Assembly: GCA_038238015.1 (NCBI GenBank)
Contig: JBBRYA010000010.1
Coordinates: 1-64,000 of the forward strand
Origin: DASQFQ01 sp038238015
GTDB lineage: Bacteria > Actinomycetota > Thermoleophilia > Solirubrobacterales > Solirubrobacteraceae
Direction: 5' to 3'
DNA: 64,000 nt
The notes under the pieces are model-generated. The model saw only the letters and a program-made list of their open reading frames with translations. It searched no databases and was not told the DNA's origin. This document shows positions 40,585 through 48,443 of the stretch, piece after piece (position 1 is the first letter of the stretch; every line of letters starts with the position of its first letter). The position numbers and the translations under genes are program-made.

Positions 40585-41328
40585 TCAGCCGGTGCTCACG
40601 ACCGCGCAGATGGCGTAGGCCGTGACCGACCAGCCGGACTGGGGCGGGCTGTTCCAATGGGCGTCGAAGTGATAGCCCGACGTCCCGTCGGTGAAACGGT
40701 CCGGATAGCTTCCGTCAGTCGCCGCGTCGGACAGGGTCGTGTCCTGATCGATGTGGCCGCCGCCGCCGACGACCTGCTTGCCGGCGGGACAGCGCGCGCC
40801 GATGCCGTTGACCGTGAAGTGCGTGTTCGCCGTGTGTGCAGTGACGATCACCCAGCCGCGGACGCGCGCCGCGGCCGCATCGTCGAGCTTGGACGAGGTG
40901 ACCGCGGCGTCGGCGAGCTTGGACATCGCCACCGCCCCGTCGGCGAGGTCGCCGGCCCCGATGGAGCCGTCGCCGACGTTCGCGCCGTCGACGGAGTCGG
41001 GCGCGAGCTTCGGGTTGGTGATCGCGCCGTCGGCGATCTGGTCGGTGCCGACCTGATGACGGGCGATCGTCCCGGCGGTCACAGCGCTGGGGGCGAGCGC
41101 GGTACTCGTGACGGCTCCCGCGTGCAGCTCCGAGGCGCCCACGGCATGGGGCCGGATCTCCGAGGCGCCGACCGCGTTGCGCGCGATCTGCTTCGCGCCG
41201 ACGCTGTCGCGCGGGAGGCGCACCGCGGCGTAGGAGGTGCCGCCGAGGGCGACGAAGAGCGCGACGTAGGCGACGGCCTGGCTGCGCAGGTGTGCGCGCA
41301 GCCTCGCGCCGATCGTGGGCTGGGGCAT
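40585..41328 (-). CDS. Secreted or surface repeat protein (Thermoleophilia-type)
   Basis: A 247-residue protein. The N-terminus has a membrane segment (VAYVALFVALGGTSYAAVRLP), followed by about 100 residues of degenerate short repeats such as SVGAKQIARNAVGASEIRPHAVGASEL and DGAITNPKLAPDSVDGANVGDGSI, and a C-terminal globular domain with two cysteines (ARCPAGKQ, AICAVV). Proteins of this make-up are abundant in Solirubrobacterales and have no known role; the repeats probably form a solenoid. Strong taxonomic pointer. Confidence 0.82.
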   Translation of the reverse strand: MPQPTIGARLRAHLRSQAVAYVALFVALGGTSYAAVRLPRDSVGAKQIARNAVGASEIRPHAVGASELHAGAVTSTALAPSAVTAGTIARHQVGTDQIADGAITNPKLAPDSVDGANVGDGSIGAGDLADGAVAMSKLADAAVTSSKLDDAAAARVRGWVIVTAHTANTHFTVNGIGARCPAGKQVVGGGGHIDQDTTLSDAATDGSYPDRFTDGTSGYHFDAHWNSPPQSGWSVTAYAICAVVSTG

Positions 41329-41375
41329 GAGGACCTCCCTGTCGTCGAGTCCCAGTCAGGGACGTTCGGCCGACA

Positions 41376-41555
41376 CTAACCGGAGCCGGGCACAGCGGTG
41401 CGGGGCCGCACGGGGCTGAGTTCTGAGCCCTGCCCGTCGGTCCCCTCGGCGTGCACTTCGACCTCGCCGCGCGGCGTGATGAGGATCATCCCTGCGACGA
41501 CGAGCACCGAGACGCCGAGGCCCGCGATGGCGAGCAGGACGTCGAGCGTGCTCAT
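41376..41555 (-). CDS. Small single-pass membrane protein
   Basis: A 59-residue protein: STLDVLLAIAGLGVSVLVVAGMILI is one membrane helix, followed by a charged tail. ATG 41555 overlaps the stop of the upstream small membrane-protein gene (ATGA). Function unknown; the coupling suggests a two-subunit small membrane complex. Confidence 0.6.
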   Translation of the reverse strand: MSTLDVLLAIAGLGVSVLVVAGMILITPRGEVEVHAEGTDGQGSELSPVRPRTAVPGSG

Positions 41556-41731
41556 GTCGTCGGCCTGACCGCGGCAACCCAGAAGGCGCCCGCCGCGAGG
41601 ATCGATGGGACCCAGAGCCCGACGAACACGCCCTCGTCGTGATGGTCGGCGAACCACAGGCCGATCGAGAGCAGGAAGGAGAGGAGGGCGGCGATCAGGA
41701 ACAGCGTCACGCCCGTTCGGTGTCTGTTCAT
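41552..41731 (-). CDS. Small two-helix membrane protein
   Basis: A 59-residue protein read from ATG 41731: MNRHRTGVTLFLIAALLSFL, a second segment LWVPSILAAGAFWVAAV, and a loop with HHDEG between them. The stop overlaps the ATG of the next small membrane gene by ATGA. It lies 39 nt downstream of lgt on the same strand and may be in the same transcript. Confidence 0.6.
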   Translation of the reverse strand: MNRHRTGVTLFLIAALLSFLLSIGLWFADHHDEGVFVGLWVPSILAAGAFWVAAVRPTT

Positions 41732-41770
41732 GCGATGGGTACGGCATCCGGCGCCGGCGGGATCGCGGGT

Positions 41771-42553
41771 TCAGCGTCTGCGCTGCGTCGCCGCGAACCA
41801 GGCGCCGCCGGCCAGGGTGAGCGAGCTGGCGATGAAGAAGTTCAGCCGCAGCCCGAGGATGTAGTGCGCGGGATCGACGCGCAGGAGCTCCTCGAAGATC
41901 CGGAACAGCGAGTAGCCGGCGACGTAGAGCGCGAAGAGCCCGGGCGCTCGGAAGTCGCGGCGGCGCCCGAGCCAGACGAGCGCGGCGGCGAGCGCGAGAT
42001 TCCACAGGAGCTCGTAGAGGAACGTCGGGTGGAAGGTCGGATCGGCCGCGAAGCGCGCGGGCCGGTGCGCGGGGTCGATCTCCAGGCCCCATGGCAGGTC
42101 CGTCGGCTTGCCGAAGAGCTCCTGGTTGAACCAGTTGCCGACGCGTCCGATCGCCTGGGCCACGAGCAGACCGGGCGCGGCGGCGTCGAGGAAGCGCCGG
42201 ACGTCGACGTCCGCGCGGCGCAGCCGCCAGATCCCGGCGACGGTCCCGAGGGCGATGCCGCCCCAGATCCCGAGGCCTCCCTTCCAGACGGCGAGCGGCC
42301 CCCACCAGTGATCGGGGACCTCGTTCCAGCTCGTGGCGAGGTAGTAGAGCCGGCCGCCGACGATGCCCGCCGGCACGCCCCAGACCGCGATCTCCATGGG
42401 GAGCTCGCGGCGACCGCCCTGCGCCTCCCAGCGCCGGCGGGTGATGAGCACCGCGGCGAGGATGGCGAAGACGTAGGCGAGACCATAGGCCCGCAGCTCG
42501 AACGGGCCGAGCTGGATGCCGCTGGCCGAGGGGCTCGGGATCGAGGCCGACGT
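41771..42553 (-). CDS. lgt: Prolipoprotein diacylglyceryl transferase, apparent ACG start
   Basis: Transfers diacylglycerol from phosphatidylglycerol to the lipobox cysteine of prolipoproteins. The Lgt signature GRVGNWFNQELFGKPTDLPWG is intact near residue 130, and HPTFLYELLWNL and six to seven membrane segments are present. The conserved N-terminus (SASIPSPSASGIQLGPFELRAYGL) is in frame, but upstream of it there is no ATG, GTG or TTG before an in-frame stop. The best initiation site is ACG at 42553, 9 nt after AGGA, giving 260 residues. GTG 42459 would delete the first membrane helix. A lipoprotein substrate is encoded at 44264. Confidence 0.9.
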   Translation of the reverse strand, partial: TSASIPSPSASGIQLGPFELRAYGLAYVFAILAAVLITRRRWEAQGGRRELPMEIAVWGVPAGIVGGRLYYLATSWNEVPDHWWGPLAVWKGGLGIWGGIALGTVAGIWRLRRADVDVRRFLDAAAPGLLVAQAIGRVGNWFNQELFGKPTDLPWGLEIDPAHRPARFAADPTFHPTFLYELLWNLALAAALVWLGRRRDFRAPGLFALYVAGYSLFRIFEELLRVDPAHYILGLRLNFFIASSLTLAGGAWFAATQRRR

Positions 42554-42580
42554 TTTTCCGCGTCCTGTGAGGGGGGAGCT

Positions 42581-42943
42581 CTACGCCGCGCGAGTCTCGC
42601 TCAGCGCCGCCTGTGCGGCGCTGCGGGACTCGTAGGTCTCGACCAGCCCGCCGGCGGCGAGGTCGAGCAGCCTCGCGACCGGGCTCTCCGGGGCGCAGGT
42701 GACGCCGAGGTGCAGGCCGGCGCGCTGCGCGCGCAGCAGCACCTGCAGCCCCGAGGAATCCATGAAGCTGCACTGGAGGAAGTCGACGACGACGGCGCCG
42801 TCGCTGCCCGCGGTCTCGCCCGCCAGCTCGATCGCGGCGGCGAACGCGGCGGCGTTGGCGAAGTCGACCTCCTGGGCCACGACGACGACCGGAACCGCGT
42901 CCTTCTCGACGACGAACGGCTCCGGCTCGGGCGCGACGGACAC
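42581..42943 (-). CDS. STAS-domain anti-sigma factor antagonist
   Basis: A 120-residue STAS protein of the SpoIIAA/RsbV type. The phosphorylatable serine lies in VDFLQCSFMDSSGLQVLLRAQ near residue 63, the conserved D-S-S-G loop. Such proteins bind anti-sigma kinases when dephosphorylated and so release a sigma factor. No kinase or sigma gene is adjacent, so its partner lies elsewhere. It is upstream of lgt on the same strand. Confidence 0.9.
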   Translation of the reverse strand: MSVAPEPEPFVVEKDAVPVVVVAQEVDFANAAAFAAAIELAGETAGSDGAVVVDFLQCSFMDSSGLQVLLRAQRAGLHLGVTCAPESPVARLLDLAAGGLVETYESRSAAQAALSETRAA

Positions 42944-42996
42944 GAGGCGACCCTAGCGGCTGCCAGTTCGGTGCGCGAACGCCTACCGTCCAGGGG

Positions 42997-43428
42997 GTGG
43001 CGCGACGTCCGCGACCCCATGGGCGCTTCCTCGCCGGTGAGGTCGGGGAGCTCGCCGGCGTGTCGGGCACGACGGTGGGCCAGTGGGCGCGCTGGGGCTA
43101 CATCCGCTCCTCGCAGTCCGACGGCGATCCGCGCGTGTACAGCGTGGAGGACATCGCCGAGGCCGCCGTGGTCAGCGAGCTGATCGGCCGCGGAGTGCGC
43201 CACGGCGACGTCCACAAGGCGGTCGAGTGCCTGCCGGGCTACGGGCCCTGGCCGCTCAGCGACGCGCCGCTGAGCACGCTCGCCGACGGAGGGCGCCCAC
43301 GGCTCGTGCTGCACGAGCGCGACGGCGTCTACGAGCTGACGCCGCGCGGCTGGCAGCGCGTGGCCACGCCCGTGGAGGTCGAGCACGTGCGAGGACGCCT
43401 GCACCGGACGCCTAGTCTCGGAGGATGA
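42997..43428 (+). CDS. MerR-like HTH DNA-binding protein
   Basis: A 143-residue protein. Residues about 10-55 (FLAGEVGELAGVSGTTVGQWARWGYIRSSQSDGDPRVYSVEDIAEAAVV) form a MerR-type winged helix; the rest is a short unknown domain. A TACCGT box lies 7 nt before the GTG start, suggesting a leaderless mRNA. The gene overlaps the PAP2 phosphatase gene by ATGA, so the two are coupled. Target unknown. Confidence 0.82.
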   Translation: MARRPRPHGRFLAGEVGELAGVSGTTVGQWARWGYIRSSQSDGDPRVYSVEDIAEAAVVSELIGRGVRHGDVHKAVECLPGYGPWPLSDAPLSTLADGGRPRLVLHERDGVYELTPRGWQRVATPVEVEHVRGRLHRTPSLGG

Positions 43429-44237
43429 CCCGCCGGCCACGCGCGCTGCTGCGCGCATCGCTGCTCTGCGTCGCGTTCGCGTTCCTGGCCTGGGTCGCGG
43501 CCTTCCTGGTCCCGCGCGGCGCGCGCGCCGACAGCGCCGTGCTCGCGGGCTTCGAGGGGCTGCGGCGCCCGCGGACCGTGGAGGCGAGCGGCTGGATCGC
43601 GGGGTTGATGGACCCGCTTCCGTTCCTGGGGTTCGCCGCCGTGCTGATCGGCGCCGCCTACCGGCGCGGGGGAGGCCCGGTCGCGCTCGCGGCGCTGACC
43701 ATCCTCGGCGGTGCGAACGTCACCGCGCAGGTGCTCAAGCCGCTCGTGGGCCTCCTCCCGGACGCCCACGCGCCGGACTCCCTCGCCGCCTCGTGGCCGA
43801 GCGGGCACACCTCCGCAGCGATGTCGCTCGCCCTCTGCCTCGTGCTCGCGGTTCCTTCGCGCTGGCGACCGCCGGCGGGCGCGCTCGCCGCGCTCGGGGT
43901 CGTCGCCGTCGTCTACTCGATCCTCTTGCTGGGCTGGCACTACCCCAGCGACGTCGTCGGCGCGTTCCTGATCACCGCGGCGTGGGGGCTCGCGGTGCTG
44001 GCCATGCTGCGCACGCGCCGCGCGCCGGAGGGGCCGGCGGAGCCCGCGGACGCGTTGTGGCCGCCCGGGATCGCCGCGGGGTGCGTCGCGATCGTGGCGG
44101 GGGCCGCGATGGTCGCCCGGCCCGAGACCGCACTGAACTACGCGCAGGCGCACACGACGTTCGTGGTGGGCGCGGCCTCGGTCGGGGCCGCTGCGATCGC
44201 CCTGGCGGCGTGGGTCGCGGCGCTGGCTCGCGGCTAG
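43425..44237 (+). CDS. PAP2-family membrane phosphatase
   Basis: A 270-residue integral membrane protein with the phosphatase motifs: a motif-1-like KPLVGLLPD, motif 2 PSGHTSAA with the catalytic-support histidine, and motif 3 GWHYPSDVVGAF with the nucleophile histidine. Motif 1 lacks the usual R-P ending. Members dephosphorylate lipid phosphates such as undecaprenyl pyrophosphate or phosphatidic acid at the outer face. Residues beyond about 200 form two extra membrane helices. Confidence 0.85.
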   Translation: MTRRPRALLRASLLCVAFAFLAWVAAFLVPRGARADSAVLAGFEGLRRPRTVEASGWIAGLMDPLPFLGFAAVLIGAAYRRGGGPVALAALTILGGANVTAQVLKPLVGLLPDAHAPDSLAASWPSGHTSAAMSLALCLVLAVPSRWRPPAGALAALGVVAVVYSILLLGWHYPSDVVGAFLITAAWGLAVLAMLRTRRAPEGPAEPADALWPPGIAAGCVAIVAGAAMVARPETALNYAQAHTTFVVGAASVGAAAIALAAWVAALARG

Positions 44238-44263
44238 CGGCGCATCTCGGATAGCGTCGCCGG

Positions 44264-44683
44264 GTGCTCCGCGCCCTCACCGCCGCCCTCCTCCTCCTCC
44301 TCCTCCTCGCCCTCGTCCTCGCCGGATGCGGGGAGAAGAGCGAGCCCGGTTCGGCGGGCGCGGCCGGCAAGCCCGCGACCCTCAACGGCTGCCTGACCCT
44401 GTGGGAGAACGGGGGCAACGCCCACGTCGGCTCGACCGCCCTGCGCGAGGTCGCCAAGGGCTCGGTCGTCTACGTCCGGGTGGATCTGCGCGGGAAGGTC
44501 TGCCACGTCGCCTACGCGACGAAGGCGCTCACGAACTCCGCCGCCTACGTCCAGCGCAACACGAGCTACGGGCCGTTCGCACTGGAGAAGACGAGCCTGT
44601 CCCAGGCGCAGGCGCGCAACGTCGTCCGGCGCGCGAACGCCACCGGGCAGTCCGACGGCACGCTCGCCCCGGGCTCGCCCTAG
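44264..44683 (+). CDS. Putative lipoprotein
   Basis: A 139-residue protein with a lipoprotein signal: LLLLLLLALVLAGC, with the lipobox cysteine at residue 22, then a Gly/Ser linker and a small domain with two further cysteines (LNGCLTLW, GKVCHVAY) that may form a disulfide. It is a likely Lgt substrate. A TAGCGT box lies 6 nt before the GTG start. Its stop abuts a MITE-like element. Confidence 0.8.
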   Translation: MLRALTAALLLLLLLALVLAGCGEKSEPGSAGAAGKPATLNGCLTLWENGGNAHVGSTALREVAKGSVVYVRVDLRGKVCHVAYATKALTNSAAYVQRNTSYGPFALEKTSLSQAQARNVVRRANATGQSDGTLAPGSP

Positions 44684-44684
44684 G

Positions 44685-44855
44685 CCTGGGAGCCCGTCGA
44701 AAAACTCCTCGGGGCCGGATGCGGCCCATCCGCGGCCGTGGATCGCCACGCGAATTCTCGCCAATGCCACCGGCATTGCCTTCGAATCTGCGCGTCGCCC
44801 ACAGCCACGGCTGAGCCACCCCGGCCAGCGAGGACTTTCCCGACAGACTCCTAGG
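44685..44855. mobile_element. MITE-like element with imperfect terminal inverted repeats
   Basis: The ends, CCTGGGAGCCCGTCGAAAAA (44685-44704) continuing CTCCT to 44709, and the reverse complement of 44831-44855, match at 19 of 25 positions. The 171-bp segment has no coding capacity and fills the whole gap between two convergent genes; the right end supplies the stop codon of the 44851 gene. The form is that of a small non-autonomous transposon or an IS remnant. No clear target duplication. Confidence 0.5.
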
Positions 44856-45477
44856 GCTTCTGCCCGCCGCGGCGCGCCATCCGGCCGATCGCGGAGCCGT
44901 CGATCGCCTCGCCGACGGTGCCGACGGCGTTGCCGATGCCGCGCCCGGCGCGGCCGAGCGCCGAGTCAGCCGTCGGGAGGATCGCATCGTCGGGGTCGCG
45001 GCCGAGCGCAATCGCCGCCTCGCGGGCGCCGTCGGCCGCGGGCTGGAGCTTGCGCTCCCAGCCCGAGTGGAAGCCGGCCAACCCGCTGTCGCCGCGGTGC
45101 TCGGCAAGCGTGCGCAGGTAGGCGAGCAGCAGCAGCACGTGCTCGGCGTCGAGCACCGCAAGACGCAGCGCCTGGTTGCGCTCGAAGAGCAGGTCGAGGC
45201 CGGCGTTGCGCACGCCGGCCAGCCGGCGCCCGACGCCGTGGGCGGCGGGGAAGCCGTGCAGCTCGTGCGCGGCGGTCCGCTCCGCGAGCTCGCTCAGCAG
45301 CGAGCGCGCGACGCCGGCGCCCTGCTCGAGCGGCACGGCCGCGTCCCCGCCGAGGCGCTCGGCCAGGCGCGTCCAGTGCGAGGCGAGCTGCTGCGTCGTA
45401 GCGTAGAGCTCGCGCAGCGCGCGGTGCTCGGCGGGGTAGAGCCCCTGCGCGCTGACCGTGGCGTCAGTCGCGGCCAC
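44851..45477 (-). CDS. Hypothetical helical protein
   Basis: A 208-residue, almost entirely helical protein rich in Ala, Leu, Arg and His (LYPAEHRALRELYATTQQLASHWTRLAERLGG), with a Gly-rich C-terminal region (GRAGRGIGNAVGTVGEAIDG). No domain is recognised. It overlaps the end of the cobalamin adenosyltransferase gene by 14 nt. Its stop codon lies in the end repeat of the adjacent MITE-like element, so the C-terminus may have been altered by the insertion. Confidence 0.6.
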   Translation of the reverse strand: MAATDATVSAQGLYPAEHRALRELYATTQQLASHWTRLAERLGGDAAVPLEQGAGVARSLLSELAERTAAHELHGFPAAHGVGRRLAGVRNAGLDLLFERNQALRLAVLDAEHVLLLLAYLRTLAEHRGDSGLAGFHSGWERKLQPAADGAREAAIALGRDPDDAILPTADSALGRAGRGIGNAVGTVGEAIDGSAIGRMARRGGQKP

Positions 45478-46018
45478 CGGGCTCCCACAGCGGCTCCTCG
45501 CCGACGTTGGCCGCGCGCGACAGGATGAACAGCAGGTCCGAGAGCCGGTTGAGGTAGCGCACGCACTCGCGGCTGACCTCCTCGCCGCACTCGACCACGC
45601 GGCGCTCGGCGCGGCGGCAGACGGTGCGGCACACGTGCAGCTGCGAGGCAGCGGGCGTGCCGCCGGGGAGTAGGAAGGACTTCAGCGGCTCGAGCCCGGC
45701 GTTGACCTCGTCGCAGGCAGCCTCGAGCCAGGTGGTCTGCTCCGGGCGTACCCGCAGGCGCTCGCGCTCGCCGCCCTCGGGGACCGAGAGGTCGGCGCCG
45801 ACGTCGAAGAGGTCGTTCTGGACCCGGCGCAGCCACGCGGCCTGGGTCTCGGGCAGGTCGGGCAGGGCGAGCGCGACGCCGATCTGGGCGTTGAGCTCGT
45901 CGACGGTGCCGTAGGCCTCGATGCGCGGGTGGGTCTTCGGCACCCGGCTCATGTCGCCGAGGTGCGTCTCCCCGTCGTCGCCGAGACGGGTGTAGATGCG
46001 GGTGAGGTTGACGGTCAT
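45464..46018 (-). CDS. PduO-type cob(I)alamin adenosyltransferase
   Basis: A 184-residue enzyme making adenosylcobalamin from cob(I)alamin and ATP. The N-terminal ATP-binding motif is IYTRLGDDGETHLGDMSRVPK, followed by EAYGTVDELNAQIG and, near the C-terminus, CRRAERRVVECGEEVSRECVRYLNRLSDLLFILSRAAN, all diagnostic of the PduO family. ATG 46018 begins the conserved part; the longer upstream frame is shadow. It would supply B12-dependent mutases or ribonucleotide reductase encoded elsewhere. Confidence 0.93.
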   Translation of the reverse strand: MTVNLTRIYTRLGDDGETHLGDMSRVPKTHPRIEAYGTVDELNAQIGVALALPDLPETQAAWLRRVQNDLFDVGADLSVPEGGERERLRVRPEQTTWLEAACDEVNAGLEPLKSFLLPGGTPAASQLHVCRTVCRRAERRVVECGEEVSRECVRYLNRLSDLLFILSRAANVGEEPLWEPGGRD

Positions 46019-46049
46019 CGGGGCTGCTGCGCGGACGGTAACACCCGCG

Positions 46050-46508
46050 TCATCGGGAGTCCCGGTACAGCGCGGCGTGAGCCTCGACGCCCGCCACGAC
46101 GCGGGCTTCGACGCCGAACCAGTGCTCCAGCGCCGCGGCGACCGCCTGCTCGGGAACGAGGACCGCGTCGGCCGCGCCGAGCGCCCACTGCATGGTGCGC
46201 AGCCGCCCGCGCCGGGCGGCGATCTGCTCGCGCCGCGGGGCCGCCGCGACGGTGAGCACGAGCGGCCCGTGCCATCCCCGCGTCGCCAGCGCATCCTCGG
46301 CCGAGAAGGCGTGGGCGAGCACGAAGCCGCCGCGCCGGAGGGCGAGCCAGGCCGGCGGCACCGCGGCGAGGTGGTCGCCGAGCTTGCGCGCCCGCAGCGC
46401 GACGTCGAGCACGCGAGGCGCGGCGGGCGCGACGAGCTCGCCGAGCCCGGCGCGGGCCAGCTCGCCGGCGGCGGGGCTCCGCGCCGCGTCGAGCAGCGCG
46501 ACCCTCAC
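46050..46508 (-). CDS. Lone glycosyltransferase 4-like N-terminal domain
   Basis: A 152-residue protein matching only the N-terminal Rossmann half of GT-B glycosyltransferases: an opening strand RVALLDAARSP, FVLAHAFSAEDAL, LVLTVAAAP and VLVPEQAVAAALEHWFGVEARVVAGVEAHAL-like end. The donor-binding C-terminal domain is absent, so it is truncated or a partner subunit. GTG 46508 overlaps the stop of the GT2 gene upstream (GTGA), so it belongs to the polysaccharide transcript. Confidence 0.6.
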   Translation of the reverse strand: MRVALLDAARSPAAGELARAGLGELVAPAAPRVLDVALRARKLGDHLAAVPPAWLALRRGGFVLAHAFSAEDALATRGWHGPLVLTVAAAPRREQIAARRGRLRTMQWALGAADAVLVPEQAVAAALEHWFGVEARVVAGVEAHAALYRDSR

Positions 46509-47467
46509 AGCACGAGCGTCCGGTGGCGGACGCTGCCCGCGGCGTAGGTCGCCAGCTCGGCGGCGTCGACGGCGAGCTGCCCGGGGAGCTCTGCCACTGC
46601 CACGGCGCGTGCACGCGGTCCGGGCCCGCGATGCGCGAGCGCCCCGGCGAGGTAGGGGAGGCTCAGCAGGGCGAAGCCGGGGTGCGCGCGCATCGCGGCC
46701 GCGCCGCCCATCGCCAGCGCGAGCCAGGCGCGGCGGGGCTCGAGGAAGACGCCGAGCGTGCACTCGCGGCGCAGCTCGGGGTGGCGGCGAAACAGCCATG
46801 GCAGGTGACGCCACTTCCAGTTCTGGCGCACGATCCCGGGCAGGGAGAACGCCTCGATGGCGTGGAGCACGAGCGCTTCGGGCGCCGCCGCGAGTGCCGC
46901 CCCCGCGGCACGGGCGCGCAGGGCGAGGTCGACGTCCTCGCCGACCACCGCCCCCTCGTCGAAGCCGCCGAGCGCCTCGATCAGCGCTCGCGGATAGAGG
47001 ATGTTGCAGGTCTGCGCGCGCGACGTCGGCGGCTCGATGGTCATGGTCCGGACGTGCGGCGCCGCGAGCACGTCGTGCTCGAAGGGATCGGGGCGCGTCG
47101 CGCCCTGCACGACCGCCCCGGGGCGGGCGCGTGCGGTCGCGATCAGCGCGGCGAGCCAGCCGGGGTCGGGCCGGCAGTCGTCGTCGGTGAAGGCCACCAG
47201 CGGGGCGGCCGCGGCGCGCCAGCCGAGGTTGCGCTGGCGCGCGGGGCTCCCGCTCCCCGGCTCGATCGCGATCAGCCGCACGGTGCCCGAGCGCACGAGC
47301 GGGTGGCCGTCGAGCAGCCGCGACCGCTCGGGCTCGCCGTAGTCATGGACCACGACCGCCTCGAAGCGCACGCCGCCGGTCTGCTCCTCAAGCGCGTTCA
47401 GCAGCCAGCGCAACCGCAGCGCCCGCCCATGGGACGCGATCACCACGCTGACCTCCGGGGCGCTCAC
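46505..47467 (-). CDS. GT2-family glycosyltransferase
   Basis: A 320-residue glycosyltransferase of the GT-A fold. The nucleotide-binding start is VSVVIASHGRALRLRWLLNALEEQTG; the metal-binding DxD equivalent is FTDDDCRPD near residue 95, and the acceptor side shows GGFDEGAVVGEDVDLALRARAAG. A C-terminal membrane-associated region follows. GTG 47467 overlaps the upstream stop; the longer frame to 47638 is arginine-rich shadow. Sugar specificity cannot be read. Confidence 0.88.
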   Translation of the reverse strand: MSAPEVSVVIASHGRALRLRWLLNALEEQTGGVRFEAVVVHDYGEPERSRLLDGHPLVRSGTVRLIAIEPGSGSPARQRNLGWRAAAAPLVAFTDDDCRPDPGWLAALIATARARPGAVVQGATRPDPFEHDVLAAPHVRTMTIEPPTSRAQTCNILYPRALIEALGGFDEGAVVGEDVDLALRARAAGAALAAAPEALVLHAIEAFSLPGIVRQNWKWRHLPWLFRRHPELRRECTLGVFLEPRRAWLALAMGGAAAMRAHPGFALLSLPYLAGALAHRGPGPRARAVAVAELPGQLAVDAAELATYAAGSVRHRTLVL

Positions 47468-48420
47468 CGGTAGCGCTCCAGCGTCTTGCGCGACGCCAGC
47501 CCGCTCGCGTGGGCGCGCAGCGCGAGCGCCAGGCCGTCGCGCCGGGCCGCCCACGGGTCCGCGCGCCGGAGCGCCAGCGCCGCGGCGATCGGCCAGCGCC
47601 CAGCGGCGCCTCCGGCGTTCAGGCCGGCGACCGCCCACGTCCGGGTGACGCCGCGCCGGCGCGCCATCCAGCCGTAGGTGCTGCGCCAGGTGCGCGGCGA
47701 GGTGTCCTGGCCCCAGGCTTGGCTCGTCGCCGCGGCGCCCTGGTGGTCGAGCACCGCGCGCGGCTCGTAGCGGGTCGCCCAGCCGGCCCGGCGCAGGCGC
47801 CAGCCGAGGTCGAGGTCCTCGGCGTACATGAACTGCCGCGGGTCAAAGCCTCCCAGCTGGTCCCACGCCTCGCGGCGGACGAGCAGGAACGCCCCGACCG
47901 CCCACGGCACGCGCCGCGCCCGCTCGGGGTCCCAGTGCCCGGGGACCGCGAGCCGGTCGGCGAGCGTGCGGTCGACGAGGTAGAGGCCGGAGGCCAGCAG
48001 CGCCGCGTGGGGGAGGGTCGGGAACCCGAACACCGAGTGCTGCGTCACGCCGTCGGGCTGGACGAGCCGGGGCGCGAGCGCTCCTGCCCCGGGGTCGGCG
48101 TGCCCCGCCGCGAGCAGCGCGTCGAGCGCGCCGGGCCGCAGCGCGACGTCGGCGTTGGCGATCGCCAGCCACGGGGCCGACGTCCGCTCGGCCACGAGGT
48201 TCACCGCCGGCCCGAAGCCGCGGTTCTCGCCGAGCGCGAGCAGCCGCGCCCACGGATACGCGGCCCGTACGCGCTCGGCCGAGCCGTCGTTCGAGGCGTT
48301 GTCGACCACCCACGCCTCCACCCGCCCGCGCTCGACCTCCGGACCCACGGAGTCAAGGCAGCGTGAGAGCAGCTCGCGGGTGTTCCACGAGACCACCGCG
48401 AGCGTGATCTCCGGCGCCAC
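47464..48420 (-). CDS. GT2-family glycosyltransferase (rhamnosyltransferase-like)
   Basis: A 318-residue GT-A enzyme: ITLAVVSWNTRELLSRCLDSV, WVVDNASNDGSAERVRAAYP, ENRGFGPAVN, and the donor-site ANADVALRPGALD; the acceptor motif GGFDPRQFMYAEDLDLGWRLRRAG is typical of rhamnosyl- and related transferases. It starts at GTG 48420, divergent from the GT4-GT2 fusion gene at 48444, so one bidirectional promoter probably drives both arms of the polysaccharide locus. Confidence 0.88.
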   Translation of the reverse strand: MAPEITLAVVSWNTRELLSRCLDSVGPEVERGRVEAWVVDNASNDGSAERVRAAYPWARLLALGENRGFGPAVNLVAERTSAPWLAIANADVALRPGALDALLAAGHADPGAGALAPRLVQPDGVTQHSVFGFPTLPHAALLASGLYLVDRTLADRLAVPGHWDPERARRVPWAVGAFLLVRREAWDQLGGFDPRQFMYAEDLDLGWRLRRAGWATRYEPRAVLDHQGAAATSQAWGQDTSPRTWRSTYGWMARRRGVTRTWAVAGLNAGGAAGRWPIAAALALRRADPWAARRDGLALALRAHASGLASRKTLERYR

Positions 48421-48443
48421 TCACCGGACCCTATCCTCCGGCC

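Noticed and set aside
40116..40625. Plus-strand 169-residue frame after the excisionase gene as an integrase remnant
   Set aside because: No tyrosine recombinase motifs (R...HxxR...Y) are visible; it is antisense to the GNAT fragment.
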